64,000 nt of DNA from Pseudomonas sp. GM80 (GTDB lineage Bacteria; Pseudomonadota; Gammaproteobacteria; Pseudomonadales; Pseudomonadaceae): assembly GCF_000282515.1 (NCBI RefSeq), contig NZ_AKJD01000064.1, positions 16,578 through 80,577 on the forward strand, written 5' to 3'. The notes under the pieces are model-generated. The model had not been told where the DNA came from, made no database searches, and saw only the letters and a program-made list of their open reading frames with translations. How positions within the stretch are numbered: the first letter of the stretch is position 1; each line of letters opens with the position of its first letter. A program made the translations under genes and the position numbers. Shown in pieces: positions 44,882 to 54,258 of the stretch.

Positions 44882-47800
44882 ATGACTAGGCATTCGGAAG
44901 CCTTCATTGATCTTGATCGAACTTTTTCCAAAATTCTCATGGATGGCGATGTTTCTGACGATGCGGACCTGAGCGTTAGGACCCGAACAAGCGGGGAGCT
45001 CCACTGGCCAGATTTGCTCAGCTACCACCGAGTAATACTGCTGTCCGAGGCGGGCTCAGGCAAGACGGCTGAAATTCGAAATGTTACCCGTCAACTCCGA
45101 AGAGAAGAGAAAAGCGCTTTCTTTCTACGGATCGAAAACATCATGTCCGAATTTGAAGATGCCTTCGAGGAAGGGACATTCGATGAATTCGAACGCTGGC
45201 TTACTTCAGACACCGAAGGATGGCTGCTCCTGGACTCAGTTGACGAGGCCCGGTTGGGTGATCCAAGAGAATTTGAGCGGGCAATCCGTAAGCTTGGGCG
45301 GTCGATCAAGACCATTGGAGCTAAGGCGCATATTCTTATCACAGGGCGTAGCACGGCCTGGCGCGCAAGCACGGATCTAGCGATTTGCGAGAAGGCCTTT
45401 GAGTTTGAGGCCCGGGTTCGTCAAGCAATTCCAGCAACAGCAGATGATCTTGATGGTGTTGTACAAGCGACAGCAAGTGAAGCAGAGCTTGGGGCATCGT
45501 TTCTCGTGGTGACGTTGGACGATATTCATGGTGAGCAGATTGATCGCTTCCTAGAGGCGACTGGCGTCCAAGATGTAAAGGCATTCCGCACCGCTGTAGA
45601 GCGTAAAGAAGCGGAATCGCTAACTACCCGCCCATTGGATTTCTTGGAGCTTGTCGATTTCTGGCATGAACACGAGCGAATAGGCACAAGGTTGGAGTTG
45701 ATGAAGAGCAGCATCAATCGTCGACTTGAGGAGCGCGATCAGAATCGCGCCGAGTTTAAGCCAATTGCTCCAGAAAAACTGCGTGAGGGAGCACGCCTCC
45801 TCGCTGCTGCGACAACTTTGGGACAGATGTCGACAATATGTGTCCCTGACGGTGAGGCTAATAAAACAGGAATTTCCGTTCGCTCAATACTGAAGGGTTG
45901 GAATGACACGGATGCCGGAGCCTTGCTGAGTAGACCTATTTTCGAACCTGGCATTTATGGAACCGTACGATTTCACCATCGTACCGTCCGGGAATACCTA
46001 ACGGCAGAATGGCTCAATAACCTTATCCGCGGCGCCGCCTCGAGAGTAAAAATCGAGAACTTGTTCTTTCTTACTCAGTACGGGCTGCAGGTGATCAATC
46101 CTTCAATGCGTCATGTGTTGCCGTGGCTAGCACTTTTGGACGAGCGAATCCGTACGCGGCTAGAGGACCTAGCTCCGGAAGTCTTTTTTGAAGGAGGCGA
46201 TCCTGGTCAGCTCCCGTTGAGTACCCGCCAGAATATTCTTCGCAAGGCTTGCGAGCAGTTAGCTCAGCCAGCTCACAATTGGACGATTACCGACTATTCG
46301 GCAGTCCAGCGATTTGCGCATCACGATCTTGCAGAGGACATCAACGAGCTATTGAGGCTTTATCGTACCAACGATGACATCGTCTGGTTTCTGTTGCGAA
46401 TGGTTTGGCACGGCGAAGTGATAGATTCGCTTGAGGAAGTAAAACAATTCGCGCTCAGCGCTACGCAAAAATACACTCGTTTGGCTGCTATACGTGCAGT
46501 CATCGACCTGGGAACATCCCAGGATGTCGCGGATGTGCGTCTGGCGCTTTTGGAAGGACCCTCCAACGTCGATCGGGAATGGTTGGCTGAGATGATTGAG
46601 GGACTTTCGCTCAACAGCGACTGGCTACCTTGGCTTCTAAAAGCGATTGAGAGAACAATTGAAAAGGAACACTTGAGCGGTAGCGATAATTTAACGAAGA
46701 AGCTGTCGTCTTTAGCATCTGATTGTCCTCTGGAACAACTTCCAGCATTTATTCACGGCCTTGGCTTGCTATTGGAGAAGCCTCCATTTGAAGAGCATGG
46801 TTTCAATTCTATCTCGAAGGTATTTGGTTGGCTTGCAGAGGTCGCTGGCATATCGGTACTTCGTTTGTTGAAAGCGCGCGACCTATTTGCGCTCAACGAA
46901 TCGGTGCTCGCGATTCTAAGCAAGTTGGCTCAGGCACATGTTTATGATGAACGAGATATCCAAGGGCTTAGACAGAAGCTGCAAGAGATCGTGCCTACGT
47001 GGCCAGAACTCGATTACAGACTGTTCTGGTATGACGTCAATGTAGCTCGTAATAGTCGGGTGCATCGCGAACCCGTTACACACGTCGGTCAGTTGCTGGG
47101 GTTCCAACCATTCTGGTCGTTGAACAAAGAAAACTTCAGCTTTGTCTGCGAGCAAATCGCGAGTCTCACGGATATGCAAGACCGCCTTATGGCGCTAAGC
47201 ATGGCTTTTAATATCTACACCGAGCACGCGAAACCTTCTTCTTGGATAACTCAGCTCAGGCAAGCTACCGAGTGCCACGCCGATCTTCGCGCGCGCCTCG
47301 AAAATCTCTTGAATCCACCGAAGCAAGGGATTGAGGAGTGGGAATTAAAATCGGCTGAGTGGAAAGAAAAAGCCGCTCGACGACATGCCGAAGAGGCAGA
47401 ACACCGTCGTTCTTGGCAAGTAGGTCTCGCTACTAACGTAGCTCTGATTAATAGCCCTGAGCAGGGTGTGATGACTAAAAACCAAGCTTACCTGCTGGAT
47501 CGCATGCGTGAGAGCTCATCATCCTCAAATACATGGAGCAGCGGTGATTGGCCCTCGCTCATTGCCGAGTTCGGCTTACCGGTTGCTCAAGCGTTTCGAA
47601 ACGGCGCTGTTGGCTTCTGGCGGGGCTATTGCCCAACGTTGCCCTCAGAGGGGGCTGCTGCCAATTCGACCCCATATCAGGTGATTCTGGGACTCACAGG
47701 TCTCGCTATTGAGAATAGAGAAGAACCTTCTGTGTTTGCACATATGTCCGCAGAAGACGCTCGGAACGCAGCTCGTTATGGATTACTTGAACTAAATGGC

Positions 47801-49207
47801 TTTCCGGAATGGCTTCCCAAGCTATTCGCACTTCATCCGCGACCAGTGCAAGAAATTGTGGCTCATGAAATCCAATATGAGCTAGATGGCTTGGATTTGG
47901 ACACTAGCGGAAATCGCGTCCTGCAAAGGTTGCGCTGGGGTGGAGACTGGATGTATGAGGAACTAGCTGCTCCACTCATGGCTCGGCTAGAACAACCTAT
48001 CAAACATATTGAGTCTCTCCAGCTTGCGCTCAGCATCGTTCAAGATTCGTCGATCAATGATGACTTGCTAGGCGCGCTAGCTTGCAGGCATGCCTTGGGA
48101 GAGAGCAATCCTGATATCGCACCTATTTGGTATGCAGTGTGGGTTGGAGCGCAACCCTCTGCGGCTATAACAGCATTGGCATCTCGTATCGACTCTCTGT
48201 CATCTGATGAGGAAAAGGCGAAATTCGCCATGCTCACTCTCAAAGCTCTCGTAGGCAGCCGAACAGCTAGTCGCTGCCGCCAGAGCTACAAAACTGTTGA
48301 ACATGCTAAGACGTTGTACCTGCTGATCCATAGATATGTACATATTGCAGATGACATTGACCGCGCAAGCACAGGGGTCTATTCACCCGGACTTCGGGAT
48401 GATGCTCAGCATGCCCGTGATGGGCTTCTAGCGTTCATTAGGGAGACTCCTGGCAAACAAGCATTCCTTGCCCTGATGGAAATCGCCAAGGCCCACCCAG
48501 CAGAGATGCTTCGCCCTTGGAGCGCATTTTATGCTCAGCAGAAAGCGACAGCCGATTCTCGAACACCTCCTTGGCAGCCAGAGATGGTCATAGACTTCCA
48601 CTGCTACTTGGAAAGGATCCCTTCCACACATCGTCAACTTTGGAATCTTGCGGTTGAACGGCTTAACGATTTGAAGCACGACCTCGAGGATGGCGATTCG
48701 AGCATCGCGGAAATTCTGTTACTAGCTGAACAAGAGAACACCATCCGAAAATACATCGGAAATTGGTTGAGAGATCGTGCGGCTGGGCGCTACGCCATCC
48801 CACAAGAGGAGCAGCTAGCGGACGATAAACGCCCAGATTTTAGAGTCCATGGCGTCAGTTTTGATGCCCCAGTGCCTGTGGAGCTCAAGCTTGCGGATAA
48901 ATGGACTGGAGCCGAATTGATTGAGCGGCTAGAAAATCAGCTTGGACGAGATTACCTACGTGACGTCCGCTCGAGCTGCGGAGTTTTTTTACTTGTCAAC
49001 CATGGCGGTAAAAAAAGTTGGAGTCTTCCTGGGAAAAAGAAGGTTGCCTTTAAGGATCTTATCGATGAACTGCGGCAACAGTGGATTTTATTATCCCCTA
49101 ATTTTCCCAATATAGAGGACATTGAGGTCATTGGAATCGACTTGACCACGCGAGGCGGTATGGCTGCCGTCAAGACGATAAAGAATAATCAGGCCAAGGC
49201 AACATAA
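44882..49207 (+). CDS. Giant STAND/NACHT-like ATPase with C-terminal PD-(D/E)XK nuclease
   Basis: A 1441-residue protein. A P-loop ATPase sits at the N-terminus: Walker A LLSEAGSGKT (residues 53-62), Walker B GWLLLDSVDEA (113-123), sensor-like ILITGRSTAW (151-160) and FHHRTVREYLTAEWL, as in NACHT/STAND proteins. The centre (about 400-1280) is helical and repeat-like with no motif I know. The C-terminus has a PD-(D/E)XK nuclease pattern: RPDF (Asp1319), then VELK (Glu1334, Lys1336) and NQLGRDYL. I infer an antiphage sensor whose oligomerisation activates DNA cleavage. A TTG start at 44870 is also possible. Confidence 0.72.
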   Translation: MTRHSEAFIDLDRTFSKILMDGDVSDDADLSVRTRTSGELHWPDLLSYHRVILLSEAGSGKTAEIRNVTRQLRREEKSAFFLRIENIMSEFEDAFEEGTFDEFERWLTSDTEGWLLLDSVDEARLGDPREFERAIRKLGRSIKTIGAKAHILITGRSTAWRASTDLAICEKAFEFEARVRQAIPATADDLDGVVQATASEAELGASFLVVTLDDIHGEQIDRFLEATGVQDVKAFRTAVERKEAESLTTRPLDFLELVDFWHEHERIGTRLELMKSSINRRLEERDQNRAEFKPIAPEKLREGARLLAAATTLGQMSTICVPDGEANKTGISVRSILKGWNDTDAGALLSRPIFEPGIYGTVRFHHRTVREYLTAEWLNNLIRGAASRVKIENLFFLTQYGLQVINPSMRHVLPWLALLDERIRTRLEDLAPEVFFEGGDPGQLPLSTRQNILRKACEQLAQPAHNWTITDYSAVQRFAHHDLAEDINELLRLYRTNDDIVWFLLRMVWHGEVIDSLEEVKQFALSATQKYTRLAAIRAVIDLGTSQDVADVRLALLEGPSNVDREWLAEMIEGLSLNSDWLPWLLKAIERTIEKEHLSGSDNLTKKLSSLASDCPLEQLPAFIHGLGLLLEKPPFEEHGFNSISKVFGWLAEVAGISVLRLLKARDLFALNESVLAILSKLAQAHVYDERDIQGLRQKLQEIVPTWPELDYRLFWYDVNVARNSRVHREPVTHVGQLLGFQPFWSLNKENFSFVCEQIASLTDMQDRLMALSMAFNIYTEHAKPSSWITQLRQATECHADLRARLENLLNPPKQGIEEWELKSAEWKEKAARRHAEEAEHRRSWQVGLATNVALINSPEQGVMTKNQAYLLDRMRESSSSSNTWSSGDWPSLIAEFGLPVAQAFRNGAVGFWRGYCPTLPSEGAAANSTPYQVILGLTGLAIENREEPSVFAHMSAEDARNAARYGLLELNGFPEWLPKLFALHPRPVQEIVAHEIQYELDGLDLDTSGNRVLQRLRWGGDWMYEELAAPLMARLEQPIKHIESLQLALSIVQDSSINDDLLGALACRHALGESNPDIAPIWYAVWVGAQPSAAITALASRIDSLSSDEEKAKFAMLTLKALVGSRTASRCRQSYKTVEHAKTLYLLIHRYVHIADDIDRASTGVYSPGLRDDAQHARDGLLAFIRETPGKQAFLALMEIAKAHPAEMLRPWSAFYAQQKATADSRTPPWQPEMVIDFHCYLERIPSTHRQLWNLAVERLNDLKHDLEDGDSSIAEILLLAEQENTIRKYIGNWLRDRAAGRYAIPQEEQLADDKRPDFRVHGVSFDAPVPVELKLADKWTGAELIERLENQLGRDYLRDVRSSCGVFLLVNHGGKKSWSLPGKKKVAFKDLIDELRQQWILLSPNFPNIEDIEVIGIDLTTRGGMAAVKTIKNNQAKAT

Positions 49208-49472
49208 GAGAACGCTAAAGCAGGTATGCGTACCTCTGTCTGGAATAAAATAGTAGTACTGAATGCTAGTATTAGGCCTAAATCCCTTCTTCTGACCGAC
49301 TGCTTTTGGCCGAAAGCGGCCCTTCAATAAGGGTGGCTTCGGGCTGAATCAGTAATGGTTTGTACGAGAAAACCAGGAAAAAATCAGGCATTTCCCTCGA
49401 ATAAACATAACTCGGCAAGCGCGTTTAAATTACACAACCCGTTACGCCACAAAGGCTACAACGCCTTGCGCC

Positions 49473-49573
49473 GTTGCCTACGCGTACGCCAGAATCCGCC
49501 GGCATACACGACTATGCAGCGGGCTATATCGTTTCCCCGTCACTGAAAAACAGTGATCGGGTTTGGTAGCCCG
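49473..49573 (+). repeat. Dispersed repeat, copy joined to the DUF6124 leader
   Basis: About 100 bases shared with 6037-6136. It includes AGAATCCGCCGGC and the small hairpin TCACTG-AAAAA-CAGTGA, and runs into the leader stem at GGGTTTGGTAGCCCG. Confidence 0.75.
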
Positions 49574-49719
49574 GTGTTAGTTGTACAGCCCACTGTCGTC
49601 GAGATTTCTCGCTCGATTATGGTGGCCATGTATAGGGCGTCCTAGGGCGCGCCGGAGCCTAACACCCGGTCTACCAACCTCTGCATGGCCGCCACCCTTC
49701 GTTTGGTAGCGAAAGGGTG
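49560..49719 (+). promoter_or_regulatory. Structured mRNA leader of the first DUF6124 gene
   Basis: Bases 49560-49580 and 49659-49679 are complementary over about 20 bp with one bulge on each side (GGTTTGGTAG with CTACCAACC, then CCCGG and TGTTAG with CTAACACCCGG), closing a 78-base loop. A second hairpin, CACCCTTCG / CGAAAGGGTG, spans 49693-49719, and its loop repeats GTTTGGTAGC exactly. CTACCAA can therefore pair with either copy, so the leader could switch folds. The ribosome site AGGAGC follows at 49740. No ligand can be read. Confidence 0.6.
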
Positions 49720-49752
49720 AAGCCTCCATTAATAGTGTTAGGAGCTTCATCT

Positions 49753-50118
49753 ATGTTCAAAGTTACCCCAAACCCACCGGACGCCGATCCGATCCCGTAC
49801 GACCCAACCCTCGAGCCTCAAAAGATAAGAGAGGCGACTGACCGCGCCATCAACTTTTATCTCAACCCCGGCTCACTGAAGCTCTCAATCCCATCCCGCA
49901 AAACCAGCAAGATCTTCCTCATCGATCCCGCCGTGGACGAAGAAACTCTGCTCCTCGAAGCCTGCGAGTCATTGGCCGCCGCCAGTGACATGGCACGTGA
50001 CATGAGCGATGTCGTCGACAACTCACAACGCCGAACCATGCTGATGCTGCATCAGGTGATCATGCTGAGTGAGTTGATGGTGAATCGAGTCCTGGATGGC
50101 CGCCGCTTGCCGAACTAA
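49753..50118 (+). CDS. DUF6124-family protein, copy 1
   Basis: A 121-residue protein (MFKVTPNPPDADPIPYDPTL, AINFYLNPGS, DEETLLLEACESLAAASDMA) of a small family common as multiple paralogues in Pseudomonas; function unknown. ATG 49753 follows AGGAGC by 7 bases; an upstream in-frame ATG at 49717 lies inside the leader. It is predicted soluble and helical in its second half. A paralogue follows at 50304. Confidence 0.8.
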   Translation: MFKVTPNPPDADPIPYDPTLEPQKIREATDRAINFYLNPGSLKLSIPSRKTSKIFLIDPAVDEETLLLEACESLAAASDMARDMSDVVDNSQRRTMLMLHQVIMLSELMVNRVLDGRRLPN

Positions 50119-50154
50119 GCGCTGCGTCATTGACGGCTAGGCCGCGAAACTCTG

Positions 50155-50244
50155 TGTAGGAGCTGCCGTAGGCTGCGATCTTTTGATTTGTTTTTGATTG
50201 TTGAAGAGCAGATCAAGGGATCGCAGCCTGCGGCAGCTCCTACA
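50155..50244. repeat. REPIN-type palindrome (TGTAGGAGCTGC type, copy 3)
   Basis: Outer arms TGTAGGAGCTGCCG and CGGCAGCTCCTACA with inner GGCTGCGATC and GATCGCAGCC. It separates the two DUF6124 genes. Confidence 0.85.
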
Positions 50245-50303
50245 GGGTGGGGATTCATATTTCTTTTGGAGTGCCTTGATGGGCGCTTGTGGAGTTTCAG
50301 TTG

Positions 50304-50669
50304 ATGTCCGAAACCACTAACAGTCCGCCGGTGACAGATCCGGCGTCGCCGTATGAATCATTCGATTCGAGAAAGCTTCATGCGGCGGCAGAGCGGGCGC
50401 TTGATCATTATCTTGCGCCTGAGAAGATCATGGCGACGCCGTACAGCCCCAGCACTTTGTTCATGGTCAACCCGCAATCCGACACTGAAACGTTGTTGGT
50501 CAATGCCTGTGAGTCTTTGGCCTCGGCAACGGTGATGCTCGGTGATTTTGCCGGGATGCTGGAAGGGCCGAATCGCAATACGTTGTTGGGGATTGCGCAG
50601 GTGGTGATGTTGGGGGAGTTGGCGGTGAACAAGGCGTTGGATAACGTCGAGTTGAAGCAGCCGGCCTAG
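50304..50669 (+). CDS. DUF6124-family protein, copy 2
   Basis: A 121-residue paralogue of the protein at 49753: PYESFDSRKLHAAAERALDH, LFMVNPQSDTETLLVNACES and a C-terminal VVMLGELAVNKALDNVE parallel the first copy. A GTG at 50289 in the same frame is an alternative start. Unlike copy 1 it has no structured leader, only the REPIN upstream. Function unknown. Confidence 0.8.
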   Translation: MSETTNSPPVTDPASPYESFDSRKLHAAAERALDHYLAPEKIMATPYSPSTLFMVNPQSDTETLLVNACESLASATVMLGDFAGMLEGPNRNTLLGIAQVVMLGELAVNKALDNVELKQPA

Positions 50670-50736
50670 GTTTTGTGCCTGGTGGATTCGGAATAAGTGG
50701 CTAGGGTGCGAGGTCCCTAGCCACGAAAACAACGCG

Positions 50737-50785
50737 CAAAAGGGGGACGGGTTTATTGTCTGAAATAAATCCGTCTCCCTTTTTT
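50737..50785. terminator. Long terminator before the second TonB receptor
   Basis: A long imperfect stem (AAAAGGGGGACGGGTTTATT against AAATAAATCCGTCTCCCTTT, loop GTCTG) ends in TTTTTT. The A-run on the other side makes it potentially bidirectional. Confidence 0.82.
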
Positions 50786-50935
50786 GGGTGTGATGCAGAG
50801 TACTGTCAATGAACAATGGCCATTCAAGCGTTAATGGGAATTTGTGTTAATTGCGAATGGGTTTGTATAGCATGCGCGGGAGTTTTTGGCGGATTTACTC
50901 CCTGTATTGGCCTATTCGTAAAGGTTTCTCTCTTC

Positions 50936-53062
50936 ATGCGTCGTACCCTGCTTTCCATTTGTGTGCTGCAAGTGTTGTCGCCTGCCTCTTGGGCTGAACA
51001 AACGGAGGGATCTCCCTCAACGCTGGAGTTGGACGCAACCGATGTTATCGGTACTGCGAATTACGAAAGGGCGGACGGCCCGGTGCAGGGTTATCGGGCG
51101 ACTCGCTCAGCCAGTGCCACACGCACCGACACGTCGATCCACGAAACCCCGCAATCGATCAGTGTTGTTTCGAAAGACGCGGTCGAGGATCTGGGCGCCA
51201 CCCGTTTGCAGGACGCGCTCGATTACGCCGGGGGCGTTGGGCGGGCGAACAATTTTGGTGGTCAGGGCCTGACCACGTTCACCGTGCGTGGCTTCACCAC
51301 CGGCGAGTTTTATCGCAACGGTTTTCCGATCAACCGCGGCTATCCGAACATGCCGGATGCCAACACCATTGAACGCCTCGAAGTGCTGCGCGGCCCGGCC
51401 ACCATGCTTTACGGTCGGGGTGATCCTGGCGGTACCTTCAACGTGGTGTCCAAGCAGCCGTTGCCCGAGCGCACCGTCACCCTGGGTAGCCAGCTCAACG
51501 ATCAGGGCATGAAGCGCGGCACGCTGGACGCTTCCGGTCCGCTCGACGAGGAAGGTCGTCTGGCCTATCGGCTGAACGTAGTGGGCGAGGGCGGCGACAC
51601 CTTTCGCGATCACGTCGAAACCGAGCGCTACGGCATCGCGCCGGTGCTCACCTGGCAGGCAACCGATGCGACCAAGCTGGTTTTCGAAGGCGATTTCATG
51701 CGCAACAACGCGCCTCTGGATCGAGGCGTTACCCGCTACGCGAAACAGACAGGTACCGCCTCGCGCGACAGTTTTTTTGGCGAAAAAGACGCTGGCAAAC
51801 TGCATAACGACAACAACATGGCGCAACTGCGTTTCGAGCACATGCTCAACGACGACTGGACCCTGGGCGGCGGTTTTCAGTGGCTCGACGGATCGCTCAA
51901 GGGCAACGCCATCGAGGCCAACGGTATTGCCGCTGACGGCCGCACCCTGGGGCGCAATTTCAACTATCGCAAGCTGGAGTGGACCGACAAGGATACCCAG
52001 CTCAATCTGACCGGGCATTTCGATACCGCAGGTTTGCAGCACACCTTGCTTACCGGCATCGAGTATGAGGATTACGACTACAAGTCGATCATTCAACGCT
52101 CCAGCGGAGCCGTCGGGGCCTATCCGATCGACATCTTCGAGCCGGTGTACGGCCAGCCGCGTCCGGCACTCACCCGCACGCCGACTCACGACAAGGAAAA
52201 CCTCAAGACGTATGCCGCGTTCGTGCAGGATCAGGTGGCGTTGACCGACAAACTGAAAGTGCTGGCCGGAGCGCGTTTCGAACGCTTCGAACATGACTAC
52301 GAAACCTACGTGCCCGGCGCCAAGAGTTGGCAGGCGAGTGACAATGCGGTGACGCCGCGCATCGGCGTCACCTACGACTTGACCGACACATTGGCGGTTT
52401 ATGCTGACACCGCTCGCTCCTTCAAGCCGAACACCGGCGCCAGTCGCCAGGGCGGTGGGTTCGAGCCGGAGAAAGGCAAGTCTTACGAAATGGGGATCAA
52501 GTGGGAAGCGCTGGATCAGCAGTTGAGTGTCGACGCGGCGGTCTATCAAATCGACAAGCGCAACGTGTTGACCACCGACCCTGTTGATTCAACCTTCAGC
52601 GTTGCGGCCGGTGAGGTACGCAGCCGTGGTTTCGACGTCAACGTTGCCGGCAACCTGACGCCCGAATGGCGCGTGATTGGCGGCTACGCCTATGTCGATG
52701 CCGAAGTGACCAAAGACAATGTACTGCGCTCTGGCACGCGACTGATGAACATCCCGAAAAACAGCTTCAGCCTGCTGAACATGTATGAGTTCCAGGACGG
52801 CACCCTCAAAGGGCTGGGCTTGGGCACCGGGCTCAAGTACGTCGACGAGCGCGCCGGACAAACCGCCAACACCGCGTTTTCCATGGGCAGCTACACCGTT
52901 GTCGACCTGCTTAGCTTCTACAAGATCAATGACCAGGTACGGCTCAATCTTGACGTGAAAAACCTCTTTGATCGTGACTATGAAGAGGGCGCATTCGGTA
53001 ACGTCTACGCCTATCCGGGGGCGCCGCGGACAGTGCAGGTTGGTATTTCCTATAGCTTGTAG
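50936..53062 (+). CDS. TonB-dependent siderophore receptor without signalling domain
   Basis: A 708-residue outer-membrane receptor. The signal peptide (MRRTLLSICVLQVLSPASWA) is followed by the plug (ETPQSISVVSKDAVEDLGAT, RLEVLRGPATMLYGRGDPGG) and a barrel ending RTVQVGISYSL. No STN domain is present and no sigma gene is near, so it should be regulated differently from the receptor at 36887, perhaps by Fur alone. I prefer ATG 50936, with AAAGG upstream, over the open frame from 50816. The ligand is probably a hydroxamate (FhuE/FoxA-like), by resemblance only. Confidence 0.87.
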   Translation: MRRTLLSICVLQVLSPASWAEQTEGSPSTLELDATDVIGTANYERADGPVQGYRATRSASATRTDTSIHETPQSISVVSKDAVEDLGATRLQDALDYAGGVGRANNFGGQGLTTFTVRGFTTGEFYRNGFPINRGYPNMPDANTIERLEVLRGPATMLYGRGDPGGTFNVVSKQPLPERTVTLGSQLNDQGMKRGTLDASGPLDEEGRLAYRLNVVGEGGDTFRDHVETERYGIAPVLTWQATDATKLVFEGDFMRNNAPLDRGVTRYAKQTGTASRDSFFGEKDAGKLHNDNNMAQLRFEHMLNDDWTLGGGFQWLDGSLKGNAIEANGIAADGRTLGRNFNYRKLEWTDKDTQLNLTGHFDTAGLQHTLLTGIEYEDYDYKSIIQRSSGAVGAYPIDIFEPVYGQPRPALTRTPTHDKENLKTYAAFVQDQVALTDKLKVLAGARFERFEHDYETYVPGAKSWQASDNAVTPRIGVTYDLTDTLAVYADTARSFKPNTGASRQGGGFEPEKGKSYEMGIKWEALDQQLSVDAAVYQIDKRNVLTTDPVDSTFSVAAGEVRSRGFDVNVAGNLTPEWRVIGGYAYVDAEVTKDNVLRSGTRLMNIPKNSFSLLNMYEFQDGTLKGLGLGTGLKYVDERAGQTANTAFSMGSYTVVDLLSFYKINDQVRLNLDVKNLFDRDYEEGAFGNVYAYPGAPRTVQVGISYSL

Positions 53063-53069
53063 CTTGGAG

Positions 53070-53306
53070 TGTTGGTGAACGCTGTAGTGCTCCGATTCCT
53101 CAGGGTACGTCGCGGCCAGGTCCAGGATGAAGGTTGCGCTCGTCTCCTGCCATTCCTCGAAGCTATTGAGCTCGCCGAGGATCTGTAGCGCTTCATCAAG
53201 TGCTCTCGAAAACTGTGAACGAGCGCTTCTCGGCGCCGATCCGATCGAGCAGCGCGTTCTCCTTGGCGCGCTAGTCCTTCTGCAATTCTGCATTGTTCTT
53301 GGCCAT
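53070..53306 (-). pseudogene. Decayed small gene beginning MAKNNAELQKD
   Basis: Reading leftwards from the ATG at 53304-53306 (GAGGTGGGCC before it) gives MAKNNAELQKD, an in-frame TAG, then RAKENALLDRIGAEKRSFTV and a frameshift into DEALQILGELNSFEEWQETS and ATFILDLAATYPEESEH. At least one stop and one frameshift break it. The sequence before its start resembles that before the broken gene at 54575, so both come from one repeated type of locus. The left limit is uncertain. Confidence 0.6.
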
Positions 53307-53644
53307 GGCCCACCTCTTCAATTTCGCTGGCCGGCACGTCACCCGGTGGTGTATCTACGCCTCAACTCACACTGGCAGGAGGCCGCCATGGGCTTACAGA
53401 GCAGACGAATCAGTGAAGCTGGACAAGGTCTTCTGCTTGCGTCAGATCATCGATCTCGCCACCTATTTGGACTGGGTAAACCGGTTCACTGATCTGTCCG
53501 GCGTTGTGTGAAGCCCACGGTCGCTGGGGTAATAGCAACAGTTGATAAAATAAAGCTCCCGCCGATGCGGTTCAGTCAGGCTGATCTATAGTAGTGATGG
53601 CCTAGTAGTATTTTTTGGCCATCATCCTTGTAGGAGCGAAGAAG

Positions 53645-54160
53645 ATGAGATATGGAATGTTTGTTTTTGCGACAATCTGCTCACTGATTTTGCTATCTGG
53701 TTGCTCATATATCTTGCCGAGACAAGTGGCAGTGCTTGGTGAAGACTCTAAAACCAATAAGTGTAATGCAGGTTACAGCGTCTATTACTATAGAGATGCT
53801 GATGTTGGCATATGTTTGCCAGAGATTATGGCTGTATATACGCACTGTGTTACAGAGTTGACGGTTGCTAATTCGTCTTTCAAATTTGACGAGTCAGGTA
53901 CTCTGAAGTCTGCAGAGGTTCTTGATAAAGTAAAAGGCTTGGAACTGACTGCTCAGCAAAAAAGAGACTTAGTCAAGGTGTTTGCTGATAGCGGCAGTAT
54001 TGGTGTTGCGAGAGGGAAAGCTATAGATCAGTGCTATATTCTGACCGCCGATGTCTACGGGAGTGGAGCTGCTACAGTAAAAGAAGTAGATGGTTCATTA
54101 ACTCGTGATGCCATGGTTCCACTCAGATCTACAATAAAGCTTCCGCCCCTTCAGCAGTAA
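53645..54160 (+). CDS. Hypothetical lipoprotein, AT-rich
   Basis: A 171-residue lipoprotein: MRYGMFVFATICSLILLSGC is the lipobox signal, with TAGGAGCGAAGAAG before the ATG. The mature domain has four more cysteines (NKCNAG, VGICLP, THCVTE, DQCYIL) and a region KVKGLELTAQQKRDLVKVF. Low GC and unlike codon use mark it as recently acquired. Family not recognised. Confidence 0.7.
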   Translation: MRYGMFVFATICSLILLSGCSYILPRQVAVLGEDSKTNKCNAGYSVYYYRDADVGICLPEIMAVYTHCVTELTVANSSFKFDESGTLKSAEVLDKVKGLELTAQQKRDLVKVFADSGSIGVARGKAIDQCYILTADVYGSGAATVKEVDGSLTRDAMVPLRSTIKLPPLQQ

Positions 54161-54258
54161 TGGCTAGAAGGGAGTTTTGGTCGGAGTAAATTTGCTGATG
54201 GTCAAATTTAATTTAAGTAGGAAAATCGCGGATCTAAATTTTGGGGCGAATTTTCCAT

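Larger units (their letters stand above)
49208..49752. other. Intergenic gap with repeats and structured leader
   Basis: It holds a GGCCGAAAGCGG repeat copy near 49290-49320, about 120 bases with no visible feature, the dispersed repeat 49473-49573 and the structured DUF6124 leader 49560-49719. Confidence 0.6.

Noticed and set aside
51107..52549. 480-codon minus-strand frame inside the second TonB receptor gene
   Set aside because: Shadow frame; the plus-strand translation has a signal peptide, plug and barrel signatures.
53293..53511. 72-codon plus-strand frame after the decayed MAKNNAELQKD gene
   Set aside because: The end (LDKVFCLRQIIDLATYLDWV) looks slightly protein-like, but there is no start signal and the first half is antisense to the pseudogene; too weak to call.
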